From JASGJS01 sp047601185 (lineage in GTDB: Bacteria; Pseudomonadota; Gammaproteobacteria; JAURND01): a stretch of 64,000 bases of DNA. Under the pieces are notes generated by a model, which made no database searches, was not told the DNA's origin, and saw only the letters and a list, made by a program, of their open reading frames with translations. Location of the stretch: the NCBI GenBank assembly GCA_047601185.1, contig JASGJS010000001.1, positions 496,001-560,000 on the forward strand. The letters are read 5' to 3'. The translations under genes were made by a program, and so were the position numbers. Each line of letters starts with the position of its first letter. The stretch's first letter is position 1. Positions 50,241-59,744 of the stretch are shown in pieces.

Positions 50241-51326
50241 TTAAGAAACATTTTTTTCTAATACCAACCCTTCCACGGTGAGTCCCGGCCCAAATCCTAA
50301 TCCTACCGCCCGGCCTTTCCCTGCTCGCTTCCTTAACGCGTCGAGCATGAATAAGAATGTGGCGCTGGACATATTTCCATACTCAGCCAACACTTGCCAA
50401 GAATCCGCCAACTGTACATCACTCAAGCCTAGCGCTTTTTGAACGGCTACCAAAATTTGTTTCCCACCTGGATGCACTGGCCAATCGCATTCTGCCATAT
50501 TGATATCAGCAGGTAATAATTGCTGTACAAAACCCGCCAGATGCTGCTCGATGTAGTGAGGCACATCGGCTTTTAATCCCATCAGAAATCCGGTATCCGC
50601 CACTTCCCAGGTCATGCGATCGCCACTATTGGGTAGGGAATAACTGGCTTGATTCAACATTTGATAGAGCAATGGTTCATTAGCTTTCGGCACACCGACG
50701 ACACAAGCACCGGCGCCATCTGCGAATAGGGCATTACCCACTTGATGTTCGGGATCTTTGGTGGCTTGCAAATGCAGGGTACAGAGTTCACAGCAGACCA
50801 GTAAAATTCTGTGATGAGGATTTTGTTGGGCGTAGGCTTTGGCGAGATCTAACCCTTTGAACGCGCCAAAGCACCCCATCATGTTCAAGCCAATTTGATT
50901 GATGGCGGGGGAGAGTTGTAACTGTTGCTGGAGATAAGATTGCACGCCGGGTGCAATGACGCCCGTGCAGGAGACATAAATAATGTGAGTCAGGCTTTGC
51001 GGATCGCCTTGCCAGTCTTGTAGTGCTTTCGTGGCGGCTTGAAGGGCTAATTTGGGCGCTTCGGTTTTATAAATGGCATTACGCTCAGCGGTGGTGAGCG
51101 GTTTTAAATGCCCGAATGACCACCAAGACTCCACAGATTCGGCAAAGGCACTGACGACGCTGTGACGGAATTTCACCAAAGAACTTTGATAAAGCCGCTT
51201 TAGCCATTTGGTTTCTTGGGGATCTAAGCCGCTGATGATGGCCATTTTTTCTGCGATCACGGGCTGCGCCTCACGGTAAGGAGGCACGGCGGTGCTGAGA
51301 CTTAAAATGGCAGATGATGGTAGCAT
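50241..51326 (-). CDS. Type III polyketide synthase (chalcone/stilbene synthase family)
   Basis: A 361-residue homodimeric-type condensing enzyme. The catalytic triad is visible: Cys152 (LNMMGCFGAFKGL), His285 (WPVHPGGKQI) and Asn318 (EYGNMSSATFLF). GFGPGLTVEGLVL closes the protein. It would extend an acyl-CoA starter with malonyl-CoA to an alkylpyrone, resorcinol or related product. Starter and product cannot be predicted from sequence. The only likely tailoring enzyme nearby is the methyltransferase at 49332. Confidence 0.93.
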   Translation of the reverse strand: MLPSSAILSLSTAVPPYREAQPVIAEKMAIISGLDPQETKWLKRLYQSSLVKFRHSVVSAFAESVESWWSFGHLKPLTTAERNAIYKTEAPKLALQAATKALQDWQGDPQSLTHIIYVSCTGVIAPGVQSYLQQQLQLSPAINQIGLNMMGCFGAFKGLDLAKAYAQQNPHHRILLVCCELCTLHLQATKDPEHQVGNALFADGAGACVVGVPKANEPLLYQMLNQASYSLPNSGDRMTWEVADTGFLMGLKADVPHYIEQHLAGFVQQLLPADINMAECDWPVHPGGKQILVAVQKALGLSDVQLADSWQVLAEYGNMSSATFLFMLDALRKRAGKGRAVGLGFGPGLTVEGLVLEKNVS

Positions 51327-51419
51327 CCCTGCAGTATAATCTCCTTAAGAAGGAGTGTATAGTGAACTTTGAGTTTCAGCCAACTCTAGGTGAATTCTTG
51401 CTTGCACTCGGCCAAGTTA

Positions 51420-51914
51420 CTATATAATTAGGGGGCTGCCCTCATCAAAATCTGAATTTTCGGTTGCATTCTCAACTGAAGTATTTGTAGTTGGCGTCTC
51501 TTTTTTACCTAATCTTTCATCAAGTTTTCCATCTACGTAGGACTGCATTTCTTCTTTGGTAATTGCTTGTTGCAGCGGTTGTATTTGTTCGTGCAACTTT
51601 TTCTGTCTCCATTCACACGCTAACAGCACAAGCACGTTCATGAGTAAAAATGCCGCATCGCCGCCATCAAAAGTCATATCCACGCCATTTATTTCAAAAG
51701 AAGCTTGCATGTGCGCGTATGCTGCCACTTGAAACGTATAGAGGAGTGAGAATAAGGTTACCAGCCCCAATTCTGCTTTGTCGTAAAAGGCGTGATCTGC
51801 TTCTAATTGCTTTAAGCGTTCATGTTTTTGTTCTAACGTGTCATTTCCTGCAACTGGGGTATACTCCTTATGCTCATTGAAAAATCGCACCACTCTTCTC
51901 CTCATTCTACTCAC
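51420..51914 (-). CDS. Two-helix membrane protein of unknown function
   Basis: A 164-residue protein from GTG 51914, which has AGAGGAG nine bases upstream. Two membrane helices (LGLVTLFSLLYTFQVAAYAHM and AAFLLMNVLVLLACEW) lie in the middle, flanked by charged segments; the C-terminal 40 residues are polar. The longer reading from 52007 would overlap lipB. No family recognised. It is divergent from lipB. Confidence 0.65.
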   Translation of the reverse strand: MSRMRRRVVRFFNEHKEYTPVAGNDTLEQKHERLKQLEADHAFYDKAELGLVTLFSLLYTFQVAAYAHMQASFEINGVDMTFDGGDAAFLLMNVLVLLACEWRQKKLHEQIQPLQQAITKEEMQSYVDGKLDERLGKKETPTTNTSVENATENSDFDEGSPLII

Positions 51915-52001
51915 GACTTTATTCTCCTCTTTATCATACAGGGTTAAACTTAAGTGAATCTTAAACTGTTCAAATTTTTCCCAACATGCTACCATTGCGG
52001 C

Positions 52002-52628
52002 ATGCAAACGTTAGTCTTAAAACAATACGATCTGTGTGATTATGCGGATACTTGGCGAGCCATGCAATCCTTTACGGAGCAAAGACAAGTCGACACGCCT
52101 GATGAAGTTTGGTTATTGCAGCATCCTCCCGTTTTTACCCAAGGCTTGGCCGGCAAGCCAGAACATGTGCTAAACCCCGGCAGCATTCCTATTATTCAAA
52201 CCGATCGCGGCGGGCAGGTGACTTATCACGGTCCTGGGCAGTTGGTGGCTTACACGCTTTTCGATCTCAAACGACTCAAAATCGGCATCCGCCAATTGGT
52301 CCGCAACTTAGAACAGGTTGTGATTAACCTCTTAGATCATTATCATATCTCGGCAGCTTCGCGCTGTGATGCGCCTGGCGTTTATGTCAAGGAGGCTAAA
52401 ATTTGTTCCTTGGGGTTGCGAGTGAGAAAAGGCTGCAGTTATCATGGCATTGCCTTAAATGTGGACATGGATCTAGCGCCCTTCAGTCGCATTAATCCTT
52501 GCGGGTGGCAAAATTTAGCGATGACACAGATACGAGACTGGGTGCCACAACCCATCAGCTTACGAGAGGTTCAAGTGCAACTCGTCCACCATTTGCAGCA
52601 GCTTTTTGAATATGAGATAACACCATGA
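52002..52628 (+). CDS. lipB: Octanoyl-ACP:protein N-octanoyltransferase
   Basis: A 208-residue LipB, which transfers octanoate from ACP to lipoyl domains. RGGQVTYHGPGQLVAYTLFDL is the signature with the substrate pocket, and the acyl-Cys is in HYHISAASRCDAPGVYV...KICSLGLRVRKGCSYHGIALNV. ATG 52002 gives the normal N-terminus. It overlaps lipA by 4 bases (ATGA), so the two are translationally coupled. Confidence 0.95.
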   Translation: MQTLVLKQYDLCDYADTWRAMQSFTEQRQVDTPDEVWLLQHPPVFTQGLAGKPEHVLNPGSIPIIQTDRGGQVTYHGPGQLVAYTLFDLKRLKIGIRQLVRNLEQVVINLLDHYHISAASRCDAPGVYVKEAKICSLGLRVRKGCSYHGIALNVDMDLAPFSRINPCGWQNLAMTQIRDWVPQPISLREVQVQLVHHLQQLFEYEITP

Positions 52629-53566
52629 GCAGTCCCTTAACCAAACAACGTGCCGCTGACAAATTAGCTCGTATCCCCATTAAAATTGCCCCCACTGAAA
52701 CTCTATTACGCAAACCAGAATGGCTTAAAATTAAACTTCCCACTGACAATAAAGTCGCCGCGTTGAAAGAATTATTGCGCAGTAACCGCATGGTTACCGT
52801 ATGTGAAGAAGCCTCCTGCCCCAATTTGACGGAATGCTTCACCCACGGCACTGCCACTTTTATGATCATGGGCGATAAATGCACTCGCCGCTGCAGTTTT
52901 TGTGATGTGGCGCATGGTCGGCCGGATCCTTTAGACACGTCTGAACCTGATAATTTAGCCGACACCATTCAAAAAATGCAATTGAAGTATGTGGTGATTA
53001 CCTCGGTCGATCGCGATGATTTGCGCGATGGCGGGGCCAGCCATTTTGCCGCGTGTATCCATGCAGTGCGCGCACGCAATCCGCATATTAAAATTGAAGT
53101 GTTGGTGCCCGATTTCCGCGGAAGGATGGATAAAGCCTTACTGGCCTTAGAGGATAGCCCCGTCGAAGTGTTTAACCATAATATTGAAACGGTGCCCCGC
53201 TTGTATAAACAGATTCGCCCCGGTTCTGATTATCAATGGTCCTTACAGTTATTACAAAATTATAAAAATCGCTTTCCCAACACGCCCACCAAATCGGGAA
53301 TTATGCTGGGATTAGGTGAAACCCGCGAAGAAGTGGAAGCGGTGATGCGAGATTTGCGCCACCACCAGGTCGATCGTTTAACCATTGGGCAATACTTACA
53401 GCCCAGCCGCTTTCACGCCCCAGTTTTGCGCTATGTGACACCGCAAGAATTTGAAGAATTACGTCAGTTTGGTGATAGTTTAGGATTTGAACATGTCGCC
53501 AGCGGCCCCTTCGTGCGGTCTTCCTATCATGCCGATAAACAAGCGGCGGGTGAAGAGGTGAATTGA
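52625..53566 (+). CDS. lipA: Lipoyl synthase
   Basis: A 313-residue radical SAM enzyme inserting two sulfurs into the octanoyl group. The auxiliary cluster Cys60, Cys65 and Cys71 (CEEASCPNLTEC) and the radical SAM Cys86, Cys90, Cys93 (CTRRCSFC) are present, as is the C-terminal RSSYHAD with the Ser ligand. Its stop overlaps the next gene's start (TGATG). Part of the lipB-lipA-lssY-like-ampG-rlmB run. Confidence 0.97.
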   Translation: MSSPLTKQRAADKLARIPIKIAPTETLLRKPEWLKIKLPTDNKVAALKELLRSNRMVTVCEEASCPNLTECFTHGTATFMIMGDKCTRRCSFCDVAHGRPDPLDTSEPDNLADTIQKMQLKYVVITSVDRDDLRDGGASHFAACIHAVRARNPHIKIEVLVPDFRGRMDKALLALEDSPVEVFNHNIETVPRLYKQIRPGSDYQWSLQLLQNYKNRFPNTPTKSGIMLGLGETREEVEAVMRDLRHHQVDRLTIGQYLQPSRFHAPVLRYVTPQEFEELRQFGDSLGFEHVASGPFVRSSYHADKQAAGEEVN

Positions 53567-55617
53567 TGGAATTTTCGTATTTGCATGGCCTGCTAACTTT
53601 CTTAAAGCAACACCCACATATTGGCGGCCTAATTACCGCCATCATTGCCTTTGCGGAATCTTTACCCATTGTCGGCGCGATCATTCCGGGCTCAGTGACG
53701 ATGACCGCGATCGGTGCCTTAATTGGGAGCGGGGTCATGCCCTTAGTTTCCACGTTAATGTGGGCCATCATTGGCGCATTAATTGGAGATTTTTTGAGCT
53801 ATTGGGTGGGTGCGCATTATAATGAACGACTGCGACAAATGTGGCCCTTCCGTCGCTATCCGAAATGGTTGGAATTAGGGGAAGCTTTTTTTCGCCAGCA
53901 TGGTGGCAAAAGTGTGATTATCGGCCGGTTTTTTGGGCCGGTACGCAGCGCAGTGCCTTTGGTCGCAGGGCTAATGCATATGCCACGCGGCCGTTTTTTA
54001 TTAGCCGCCATCCCTTCCGCGATCTTGTGGTCGTTAGTCTATATTATCCCAGGTATCATTGTCGGCGCATTATCTTTAGAATTGGCACCCGCAGCCGCCA
54101 CCAAATTTATCCTGATTATTTTAATTTTAATTGCATTTAGTTGGGTCATTGTCTTACTGCTGCACATGTTTCTGAAGAAACTCCTCACCTATTTAGATCG
54201 CGTCATTTACAAATGGTGGCAGTTTTTAATCACCCATAAACAAACCCACTGGTTCACCACTTTGCTATGCGCCCCAGCTTGTTTACAAAAACCCAATGCC
54301 ACTTACCCCTCCCATCGTCAACTCGCTCTGCTGCTGGCAACGGCGGTTTGTCTATTGCTATTCGGTTGGATAGGCGTATCAGTGATTTGTCATGTGGGGA
54401 TTTATCGCCTCAATTGGCCGCTGTTTGAGTTGCTACGCAGTTTACGCACGCATCGGCTCGATAATCTGATGCTAGCCTTTACTTTATTGGGCGAAAAGCA
54501 AGTGGCTTTATCCGCCGCGGGAATTATCGCAATAGGATTAGTGGTAATGCGGCGTTTTCGCGCAGCATTTTATTGGGTGGCACTGGTGGTGCTGGCCGCT
54601 GGCGGCGGAGAAATTTTGAAGCATCTTTATTCTTCGCCACGTCCGCCGGGGTTATTGAGTCAGTCTAGTGGTTCTTCTTTCCCCAGTGGTCATACGCTGT
54701 TCGCTGTTGCACTGTTCGGTTTTTTGGCGATGCTGATTAGCTTGGGCTTAGAAGAAGCCAAACGCAACAGTGTTTATTCGGCCGCGGCTTTTTTGTCGAT
54801 TATGGTGGCCTTGTCGCGGATTTTCTTAGGCGCGCATTGGTTGACCGATGTGTTAGCCAGCATTTTTTTAGGACTGGCCTGTATTTGCTTTATCGCGATT
54901 TTTTATCGACGCAAGCCCACAGCACCCCCGGCGGCTAAACCGTTAATCTGGCTGTCGATATTGGCCTTTCTATTGGCCACTACTGTTTATGGCGTGACCC
55001 ACTTTGCCAAATTACGCAATAATTATACGCTGTATTGGCCCACCGCTACGCTCAATTCTGAAACGTGGTGGACGCAACACAGCGAACAAATTCCGCTGTT
55101 TTTGGTGTCACGTTTGGGTAAACCGCATGATGTGTTGAATGTGCAATGGCTCAGCCCACTAGCCGCCATTCAAGACCAATTAACTCAACGCGGCTGGCAA
55201 TCTTATACCGCCTCTAGCTTAACGTTTCAGAGCACTTGGCAACGCATTTCCCCCAAACATAATCCCGCCCATTTACCCGTGTTACCCACGTTGTATCAAA
55301 ATAAAACCCCCGCATTGTGGCTAACTAAAACAATAGGACCTAATCAACGTTTGAATTTGATTTTGTGGAAATCCAATATCAGCATGCAAGACAAGCCAGA
55401 TCCTCTGTGGGTGGGCAGTATTGCTTATGCGATACCTAAAGGTAAAACCCTACCTGCTGAGCAAAAACAACAACTGTATCAACAGGCCATCGAACAATTA
55501 TCCCGAGATTTAGCCGGTTTCCAAACCCAAATCGTGATGATTCCAGCCTTACAGCGCCCGCCGCTGATGGAGCACTTGCAATGGAATGGCACCTTGCTGC
55601 TGGTTCGACAACCATGA
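53566..55617 (+). CDS. DedA-PAP2-LssY fusion membrane protein
   Basis: A 683-residue protein with three parts: an N-terminal DedA/VTT domain (about 1-200: IPGSVTMTAIGALIGSG, GDFLSYWVG, GRFFGPVRSAVPLVAGLM), a PAP2 phosphatase domain (about 260-450) with KHLYSSPRPPG, SSFPSGHT and SRIFLGAHWLTDVLAS, and a LssY C-terminal domain. It resembles Legionella LssY. It probably flips or dephosphorylates lipid phosphates such as undecaprenyl or phosphatidate. ATG overlaps the lipA stop. The three-domain build supports a Legionellales relation. Confidence 0.9.
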   Translation: MEFSYLHGLLTFLKQHPHIGGLITAIIAFAESLPIVGAIIPGSVTMTAIGALIGSGVMPLVSTLMWAIIGALIGDFLSYWVGAHYNERLRQMWPFRRYPKWLELGEAFFRQHGGKSVIIGRFFGPVRSAVPLVAGLMHMPRGRFLLAAIPSAILWSLVYIIPGIIVGALSLELAPAAATKFILIILILIAFSWVIVLLLHMFLKKLLTYLDRVIYKWWQFLITHKQTHWFTTLLCAPACLQKPNATYPSHRQLALLLATAVCLLLFGWIGVSVICHVGIYRLNWPLFELLRSLRTHRLDNLMLAFTLLGEKQVALSAAGIIAIGLVVMRRFRAAFYWVALVVLAAGGGEILKHLYSSPRPPGLLSQSSGSSFPSGHTLFAVALFGFLAMLISLGLEEAKRNSVYSAAAFLSIMVALSRIFLGAHWLTDVLASIFLGLACICFIAIFYRRKPTAPPAAKPLIWLSILAFLLATTVYGVTHFAKLRNNYTLYWPTATLNSETWWTQHSEQIPLFLVSRLGKPHDVLNVQWLSPLAAIQDQLTQRGWQSYTASSLTFQSTWQRISPKHNPAHLPVLPTLYQNKTPALWLTKTIGPNQRLNLILWKSNISMQDKPDPLWVGSIAYAIPKGKTLPAEQKQQLYQQAIEQLSRDLAGFQTQIVMIPALQRPPLMEHLQWNGTLLLVRQP

Positions 55618-56879
55618 ACACAGAATTATCCCCTTCAGCCCGTACCGAGACTTTTAACCTTAAGCGATTGCTGCAGCCGCGTCTCATCGTGACGTGTCTG
55701 CTCGCATTTGCTTCAGGATTACCATTGGCTTTAACCGGTACGACCTTGCAAGCCTGGTATACCACCGCAGGGCTTTCCCTCATGACCATTGGTGGACTGT
55801 CATTGGTCGGCCAGCCTTATGTGTATAAATTTTTATGGGCGCCAGCATTAGACCGCTATGCCCCACCTTTCTTGAGTCGAAGACGCAGTTGGATCTTCAT
55901 TTTTCAACTGCTGTTGATTGCCACCCTAGTGGGGATGGCGTTTTTAACCCCTCAACATTCGCCCCATTTATTAGGCGTGGTGGCCTTGATGGTGGCGTTT
56001 TGCTCAGCCTCTCAAGATATTGCCATTGATGCTTATCGGGTGGATTTATTGGAACCGCAAGAACGCGGCTTAGGCGCTGCTTACTTGGTCTTTGGTTATC
56101 GGGTGGCATTATTGGTTTCGGGGGGATTGGCCTTAGTGATGGCTGATCATATAGGATGGCGTTTGACCTATCTGATGATGGCAGCCTTGATGGTGTTAGG
56201 GATGTTAACAACCCATGTTGCCCCTTCCGAAGCAAAAATTGCTTCTCCGCCCACTTTAAAAGCCGCCATTGTGGAACCCTGGCGAGAATTTATTAAACGG
56301 GCAGGAGCTGTGCCCATCCTGTTATTTTTATTGTTGTATAAGTTGAGTGATGTCGCAGCGTTATCCTTAAGCACAACCTTCGTGTTACGTGAGCTTCATT
56401 TTACCTTAACCGATGTGGGTTTGTTATATAAAACGCTAGGATTAATCGGCACTTTGCTGGGTTCATTTATCGGTGGGGCCGGCCTGATCCGACTCGGTCT
56501 ATTTCGAGGTTTGCTGATCTTTGGATTGTTACAAGGCGCCTCTAATTTAGTTTTTTTCTGGTTATCGCTCGTCGGCCATCATTACCCATTATTAGCCAGT
56601 GCGATTTTTGTGGAAAGTTTTTGTTCAGGATTAGGGACTGTGGCATTATTATCTCTCACCATGGCACTGTGTAATAAACAGTATACTGCCACCCAATATG
56701 CCTTGTTCTCCGCTTTAGAAGCTATTCCTCGAGTTTATATGGGGCCGGTAGCAGCTTGGCTGGTGCTTTCCATCGGTTGGGGAAATTTTTTCTTAATTTC
56801 AGTCGCTTGTGCTTTACCCGCTTTAATCTTACTCATGTTTTTAAAAAAATATTCTGTATTTCGCACCGCTCATGACTAA
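55614..56879 (+). CDS. ampG: AmpG-type MFS permease
   Basis: A 421-residue, 12-helix permease. LAFASGLPLALTGTTLQAWYTTAGLSLMTIGGLSLVGQPYVYKFLWAPALDRY is AmpG family (shown in part: LTGTTLQAWY, YVYKFLWAPALDRY), as is CSASQDIAIDAYRVDLL. It imports anhydromuropeptides for peptidoglycan recycling. ATG overlaps the previous stop (ATGA), and its own stop overlaps the rlmB start by 8 bp. Other amp genes are not in the window. Confidence 0.93.
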   Translation: MNTELSPSARTETFNLKRLLQPRLIVTCLLAFASGLPLALTGTTLQAWYTTAGLSLMTIGGLSLVGQPYVYKFLWAPALDRYAPPFLSRRRSWIFIFQLLLIATLVGMAFLTPQHSPHLLGVVALMVAFCSASQDIAIDAYRVDLLEPQERGLGAAYLVFGYRVALLVSGGLALVMADHIGWRLTYLMMAALMVLGMLTTHVAPSEAKIASPPTLKAAIVEPWREFIKRAGAVPILLFLLLYKLSDVAALSLSTTFVLRELHFTLTDVGLLYKTLGLIGTLLGSFIGGAGLIRLGLFRGLLIFGLLQGASNLVFFWLSLVGHHYPLLASAIFVESFCSGLGTVALLSLTMALCNKQYTATQYALFSALEAIPRVYMGPVAAWLVLSIGWGNFFLISVACALPALILLMFLKKYSVFRTAHD

Positions 56880-57624
56880 AACCCTAACAGTTTATGGCGT
56901 ACATGTCGTATCCGCCATACTAAACACAGACCCCATTCGAGTAAAACAACTTTGGGTACAACAGAGTCGTAATGATGATGCTCGATTGCAACCGGTGTTA
57001 ACGATGGCTAAAGCAGCCAGTATTGCGATTCAATCTCTCAACCCAGACAGTTTTAAAAAACGTTTTTCAGGCGTTCATCAAGGTGTTGTGGCTGAAATTG
57101 TGCCCCTTCCTCAGTTGACAGAAGCAGACTTATTTTCGCTTTTAGAGTCTTTACAAACACCCCCTTTTTTATTAATACTAGATGGCGTGGAAGACCCGCA
57201 TAATTTAGGCGCGTGTTTACGTTCCGCCAATGCAGCCGGTGTGCATGCAGTGATTGCGCCGAAAGACCATGCGGTGGGATTGACGGCGGTGGTGCGTAAA
57301 ACAGCGAGTGGCGCTGCTGAACTCACGCCATTTATTCAGGTCACGAATTTAGCGCGATGTTTGCGAGAATTGAAGGCGCGAGGGATTTGGCTGTTTGGCG
57401 CAAGTGAACATGGCGAAACTAACCTCTATCAGACAGATCTCATGGGGCCGATGGCCTGGGTGTTGGGTGCAGAAGGTTCGGGATTACGGCGTCTCACCGC
57501 CACTGAATGCGATGCGTTAGTGAGTATACCGATGCTAGGTTCGGTTAACAGTTTGAATGTGTCGGTAGCCACCGGGGTGTGTTTGTTTGAGACGGTACGA
57601 CAAAGAGGCCTTGCTCAAAAGTAA
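56872..57624 (+). CDS. rlmB: 23S rRNA (guanosine-2'-O-)-methyltransferase
   Basis: A 250-residue SPOUT-class rRNA methyltransferase modifying the Gm2251-equivalent position. The N-terminal substrate-binding domain (VYGVHVVSAIL) precedes motif 1 (ILDGVEDPHNLGACLRSANAAG), motif 2 (VLGAEGSGLRRLT) and motif 3 (IPMLGSVNSLNVSVATGVCLFE), which form the knot. It overlaps ampG and ends the lipB run before a palindromic repeat. Confidence 0.96.
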   Translation: MTKTLTVYGVHVVSAILNTDPIRVKQLWVQQSRNDDARLQPVLTMAKAASIAIQSLNPDSFKKRFSGVHQGVVAEIVPLPQLTEADLFSLLESLQTPPFLLILDGVEDPHNLGACLRSANAAGVHAVIAPKDHAVGLTAVVRKTASGAAELTPFIQVTNLARCLRELKARGIWLFGASEHGETNLYQTDLMGPMAWVLGAEGSGLRRLTATECDALVSIPMLGSVNSLNVSVATGVCLFETVRQRGLAQK

Positions 57625-57643
57625 CCTCGGCTAAGAACTTATT

Positions 57644-57711
57644 GGGAGCGCGGGCAGCTTGCCCGCTGCTTTTAACTATTTTAAAGCAGCGGGCTAGCAG
57701 CCCGCGCTCCC
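57644..57711. repeat. GC-rich inverted repeat, GGGAGCGCGGGC family
   Basis: Two 29-bp arms starting GGGAGCGCGGGC and ending GCCCGCGCTCCC are inverted with two or three mismatches around an AT loop. It sits just after rlmB and can serve as a terminator. Single-arm relatives are at 58398-58426 and 31601-31624. Confidence 0.7.
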
Positions 57712-57785
57712 AGAGTAAGTGCCTCATCTTGTTACGTGCTAACGACTTCTTCGGTATTTTAAAAAACTCAGGGGAACAAAAAACT

Positions 57786-58367
57786 ATGCGATGGAAATAT
57801 TTACTCTACCTATTACTCTTCATCGGTTTAACCAGTTGCACCACCGTGCCACCTCGTCCCCATAATATTGAAAATGCCTGTAGTATTTTCCAACAATATC
57901 CCGATTGGCAAGAAAGTGTGCGAGGTTGTCAGTCACGTTGGGGCGTCCCCGCCGCAGTGCAAATGGCGATTATGTATCAAGAATCTGCTTTTGAAGGAAA
58001 AGCCCGCCCACCTCGACGGAAACTATTTTGCGTAATTCCTTGGAAACATATTTCTTCTGCTTATGGTTATTCGCAAGCGCTCAATGGCACTTGGGCCGAT
58101 TACGCTCACTTACCGGGCAACGTTGGCAGCAAGCGGCAGTGTTTTGATGATGCCAGTGACTTTGTGGGATGGTATTGCTATCAAGCGCATAAAAAATTGG
58201 GAATCCCTTTAAATGACGCTTATTCGTTGTATTTGGCTTATCATGAAGGGATGCAGGGTTATGCGCATCATAGTTATTTGAAGAAACCGTGGTTGATGAA
58301 TGTGGCTAAAAGAGTAGAGGCGAGGGCTAAGCGGTATCAACGTCAGCTTGAACAGTGTAATGTATAA
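57786..58367 (+). CDS. Lytic transglycosylase-like lipoprotein
   Basis: A 193-residue lipoprotein: lipobox LLFIGLTSC (Cys about 18), then an SLT-like domain with WGVPAAVQMAIMYQESAFEGKARPP, where Glu is the likely catalytic acid, and SAYGYSQALNGTWADY. Similar in plan to EmtA-type enzymes that cut glycan strands. ATG 57786 follows AGGGGAAC. It is between two palindromic repeats. Confidence 0.87.
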   Translation: MRWKYLLYLLLFIGLTSCTTVPPRPHNIENACSIFQQYPDWQESVRGCQSRWGVPAAVQMAIMYQESAFEGKARPPRRKLFCVIPWKHISSAYGYSQALNGTWADYAHLPGNVGSKRQCFDDASDFVGWYCYQAHKKLGIPLNDAYSLYLAYHEGMQGYAHHSYLKKPWLMNVAKRVEARAKRYQRQLEQCNV

Positions 58368-58397
58368 ACGACTTTGGGCGTGTTGCTCCGCATTTAA

Positions 58398-58426
58398 AAA
58401 GCAGCGGGCTAGCAGCCCGCGCTCCC
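58398..58426 (+). repeat. GC-rich palindromic repeat, copy 3
   Basis: AAAGCAGCGGGCTAGCAGCC and onward to GCTCCC matches the right arm of 57644-57711. It follows the lipoprotein gene. Confidence 0.65.
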
Positions 58427-58478
58427 AAGCGCTCAGCTTTCTGGATAGATCTTTGAAGTTAGAATCTCACTGCCGTCT

Positions 58479-58718
58479 ATGCTTATGAATGACGTTTCTT
58501 TCGCAAAACTACAGTGGCAATGTCGGCGCGGTATGTTAGAACTCGATGTGATATTGAATCGTTTTTTGACAGAGTCTTATCCTCACATTACGCCACAACA
58601 ACAAGCAGCCTTTGCACAATTATTGACCTGTACTGATGCAGAATTGTGGGGGTGGTTAATGGAGGATCAACCAGCGCCGCAGGGTTTTATGGAGATTGTT
58701 GCTTTGATTAAGCAATAA
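58479..58718 (+). CDS. sdhE: Succinate dehydrogenase assembly factor SdhE
   Basis: A 79-residue SdhE/CptB-family protein with the hallmark RRGMLELD motif (residues 16-23) used for covalent flavinylation of SdhA. LTCTDAELWGWLMEDQPAP is the conserved second half. Met3 is another start. The C-terminus overlaps the convergent hicB gene by 11 bp. Confidence 0.93.
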   Translation: MLMNDVSFAKLQWQCRRGMLELDVILNRFLTESYPHITPQQQAAFAQLLTCTDAELWGWLMEDQPAPQGFMEIVALIKQ

Positions 58719-59109
58719 ATTGTCTAGCTGCATCCGCTAAAAATTCTGATCTGTTTTTACCTACCAACTTAGCAATATGGTCAATTTCTGCAATCAATCC
58801 TGCATCCATCGAAATATTTAACCGTTTTAAATGTCCTGTTGGCATAATGACACGAATTAATGCAGGTGTTGCTCCTTTATACGCAGGATTGGACTCTATG
58901 ACTTCTAAAGGACTAGGATCTGGCACTGTCTCTCCAGCATCTATTAATCCCTCTATATGAAAAATCACTCCTTCTCTTGCATTCTCGAGGGCTTCATTCA
59001 GTGTTTTCCCACCAAAAACGCAGCCAGGTAAATCAGGAAACATAACCCCATAATCAGCACCTTTTTTTTCGGCTTTATGCACTAGAGCAACATATATTAA
59101 TGACATCAT
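58708..59109 (-). CDS. hicB: HicB-family antitoxin
   Basis: A 133-residue antitoxin. The N-terminal HicB fold (YGVMFPDLPGCVFGGKTLNEALENAREGVIFHIEGL) is followed by a ribbon-helix-helix type end (RLNISMDAGLIAEIDHIAKLVGKNRSEFLADAARQF) for DNA binding. ATG 59109 or 59106, after AGGAG. It is 9 bp downstream of hicA. It would neutralise HicA and repress the operon. Confidence 0.92.
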   Translation of the reverse strand: MMSLIYVALVHKAEKKGADYGVMFPDLPGCVFGGKTLNEALENAREGVIFHIEGLIDAGETVPDPSPLEVIESNPAYKGATPALIRVIMPTGHLKRLNISMDAGLIAEIDHIAKLVGKNRSEFLADAARQFIA

Positions 59110-59118
59110 TTTCTCCTA

Positions 59119-59313
59119 CTATTTCCATCCCGCTTGTTTAAAAATACTTTTGACCACAAATAAAGATAAGTCTTTTACTGGATGCTGAACTGTAACAATG
59201 CCTTTTTTAGTGCGATGTTTAAATTGATTATGACTACCACATACCCGATTAAGTATCCATCCATCATCTTTGAGCATTTTTATAATTTCCCTACTTTGAT
59301 AGGTTTTTTGCAT
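59119..59313 (-). CDS. hicA: HicA-family mRNA interferase toxin
   Basis: A 64-residue toxin with the dsRBD-like fold: SREIIKMLKDDGWILNRVCGSHNQFKH, where the His of GSHNQF is catalytic, and GIVTVQHPVKDLS. It cleaves translated mRNA. It is the first gene of the hicAB operon. A promoter should lie in 59314-59400. Confidence 0.92.
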   Translation of the reverse strand: MQKTYQSREIIKMLKDDGWILNRVCGSHNQFKHRTKKGIVTVQHPVKDLSLFVVKSIFKQAGWK

Positions 59314-59408
59314 TTTTAGTAGCCTTTAATCTATTTTGTCAAGATTATACACAAAAATGTGTGTATTGCAACATAGATTTTTTTCCTGACAATAGAAAGC
59401 TCGGTCAA

Positions 59409-59744
59409 TTAACTCGAAAATATAAACTCTTTTACGGGCTGCCCTAAAATAAAGTGTTCTTGGATGATCCGCTCTAAAACTTGTGGGGAGCAGGAGTGAT
59501 ACCAGATTCCTTCTGGATAAACCACTGCGATGGGTCCTTGGGTGCACACTCTTAAACAATTAGCTTTGGTTCGAAATACGTGAGCTAGATCCAATTCTGC
59601 TAAACGATTTTTTAAATATTCCCAAGCGATCAAGCCTTCTTCTCGTTGGCAGCATTTTGGTTTGGTTTGATCGCAGCAGAGAAAAATATGATACTGAATT
59701 TTATCCAGTTGGAGTTTTTGGATTTTATGATTGAGTTTATCCAT
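59409..59744 (-). CDS. (2Fe-2S) thioredoxin-like ferredoxin
   Basis: A 111-residue thioredoxin-fold ferredoxin. The cluster Cys are in HIFLCCDQTKPKCC and ANCLRVCTQGPIAVVYPEGIWY. Electron carrier with unknown partner. It is monocistronic, with marC next on the same strand. Confidence 0.87.
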   Translation of the reverse strand: MDKLNHKIQKLQLDKIQYHIFLCCDQTKPKCCQREEGLIAWEYLKNRLAELDLAHVFRTKANCLRVCTQGPIAVVYPEGIWYHSCSPQVLERIIQEHFILGQPVKEFIFSS

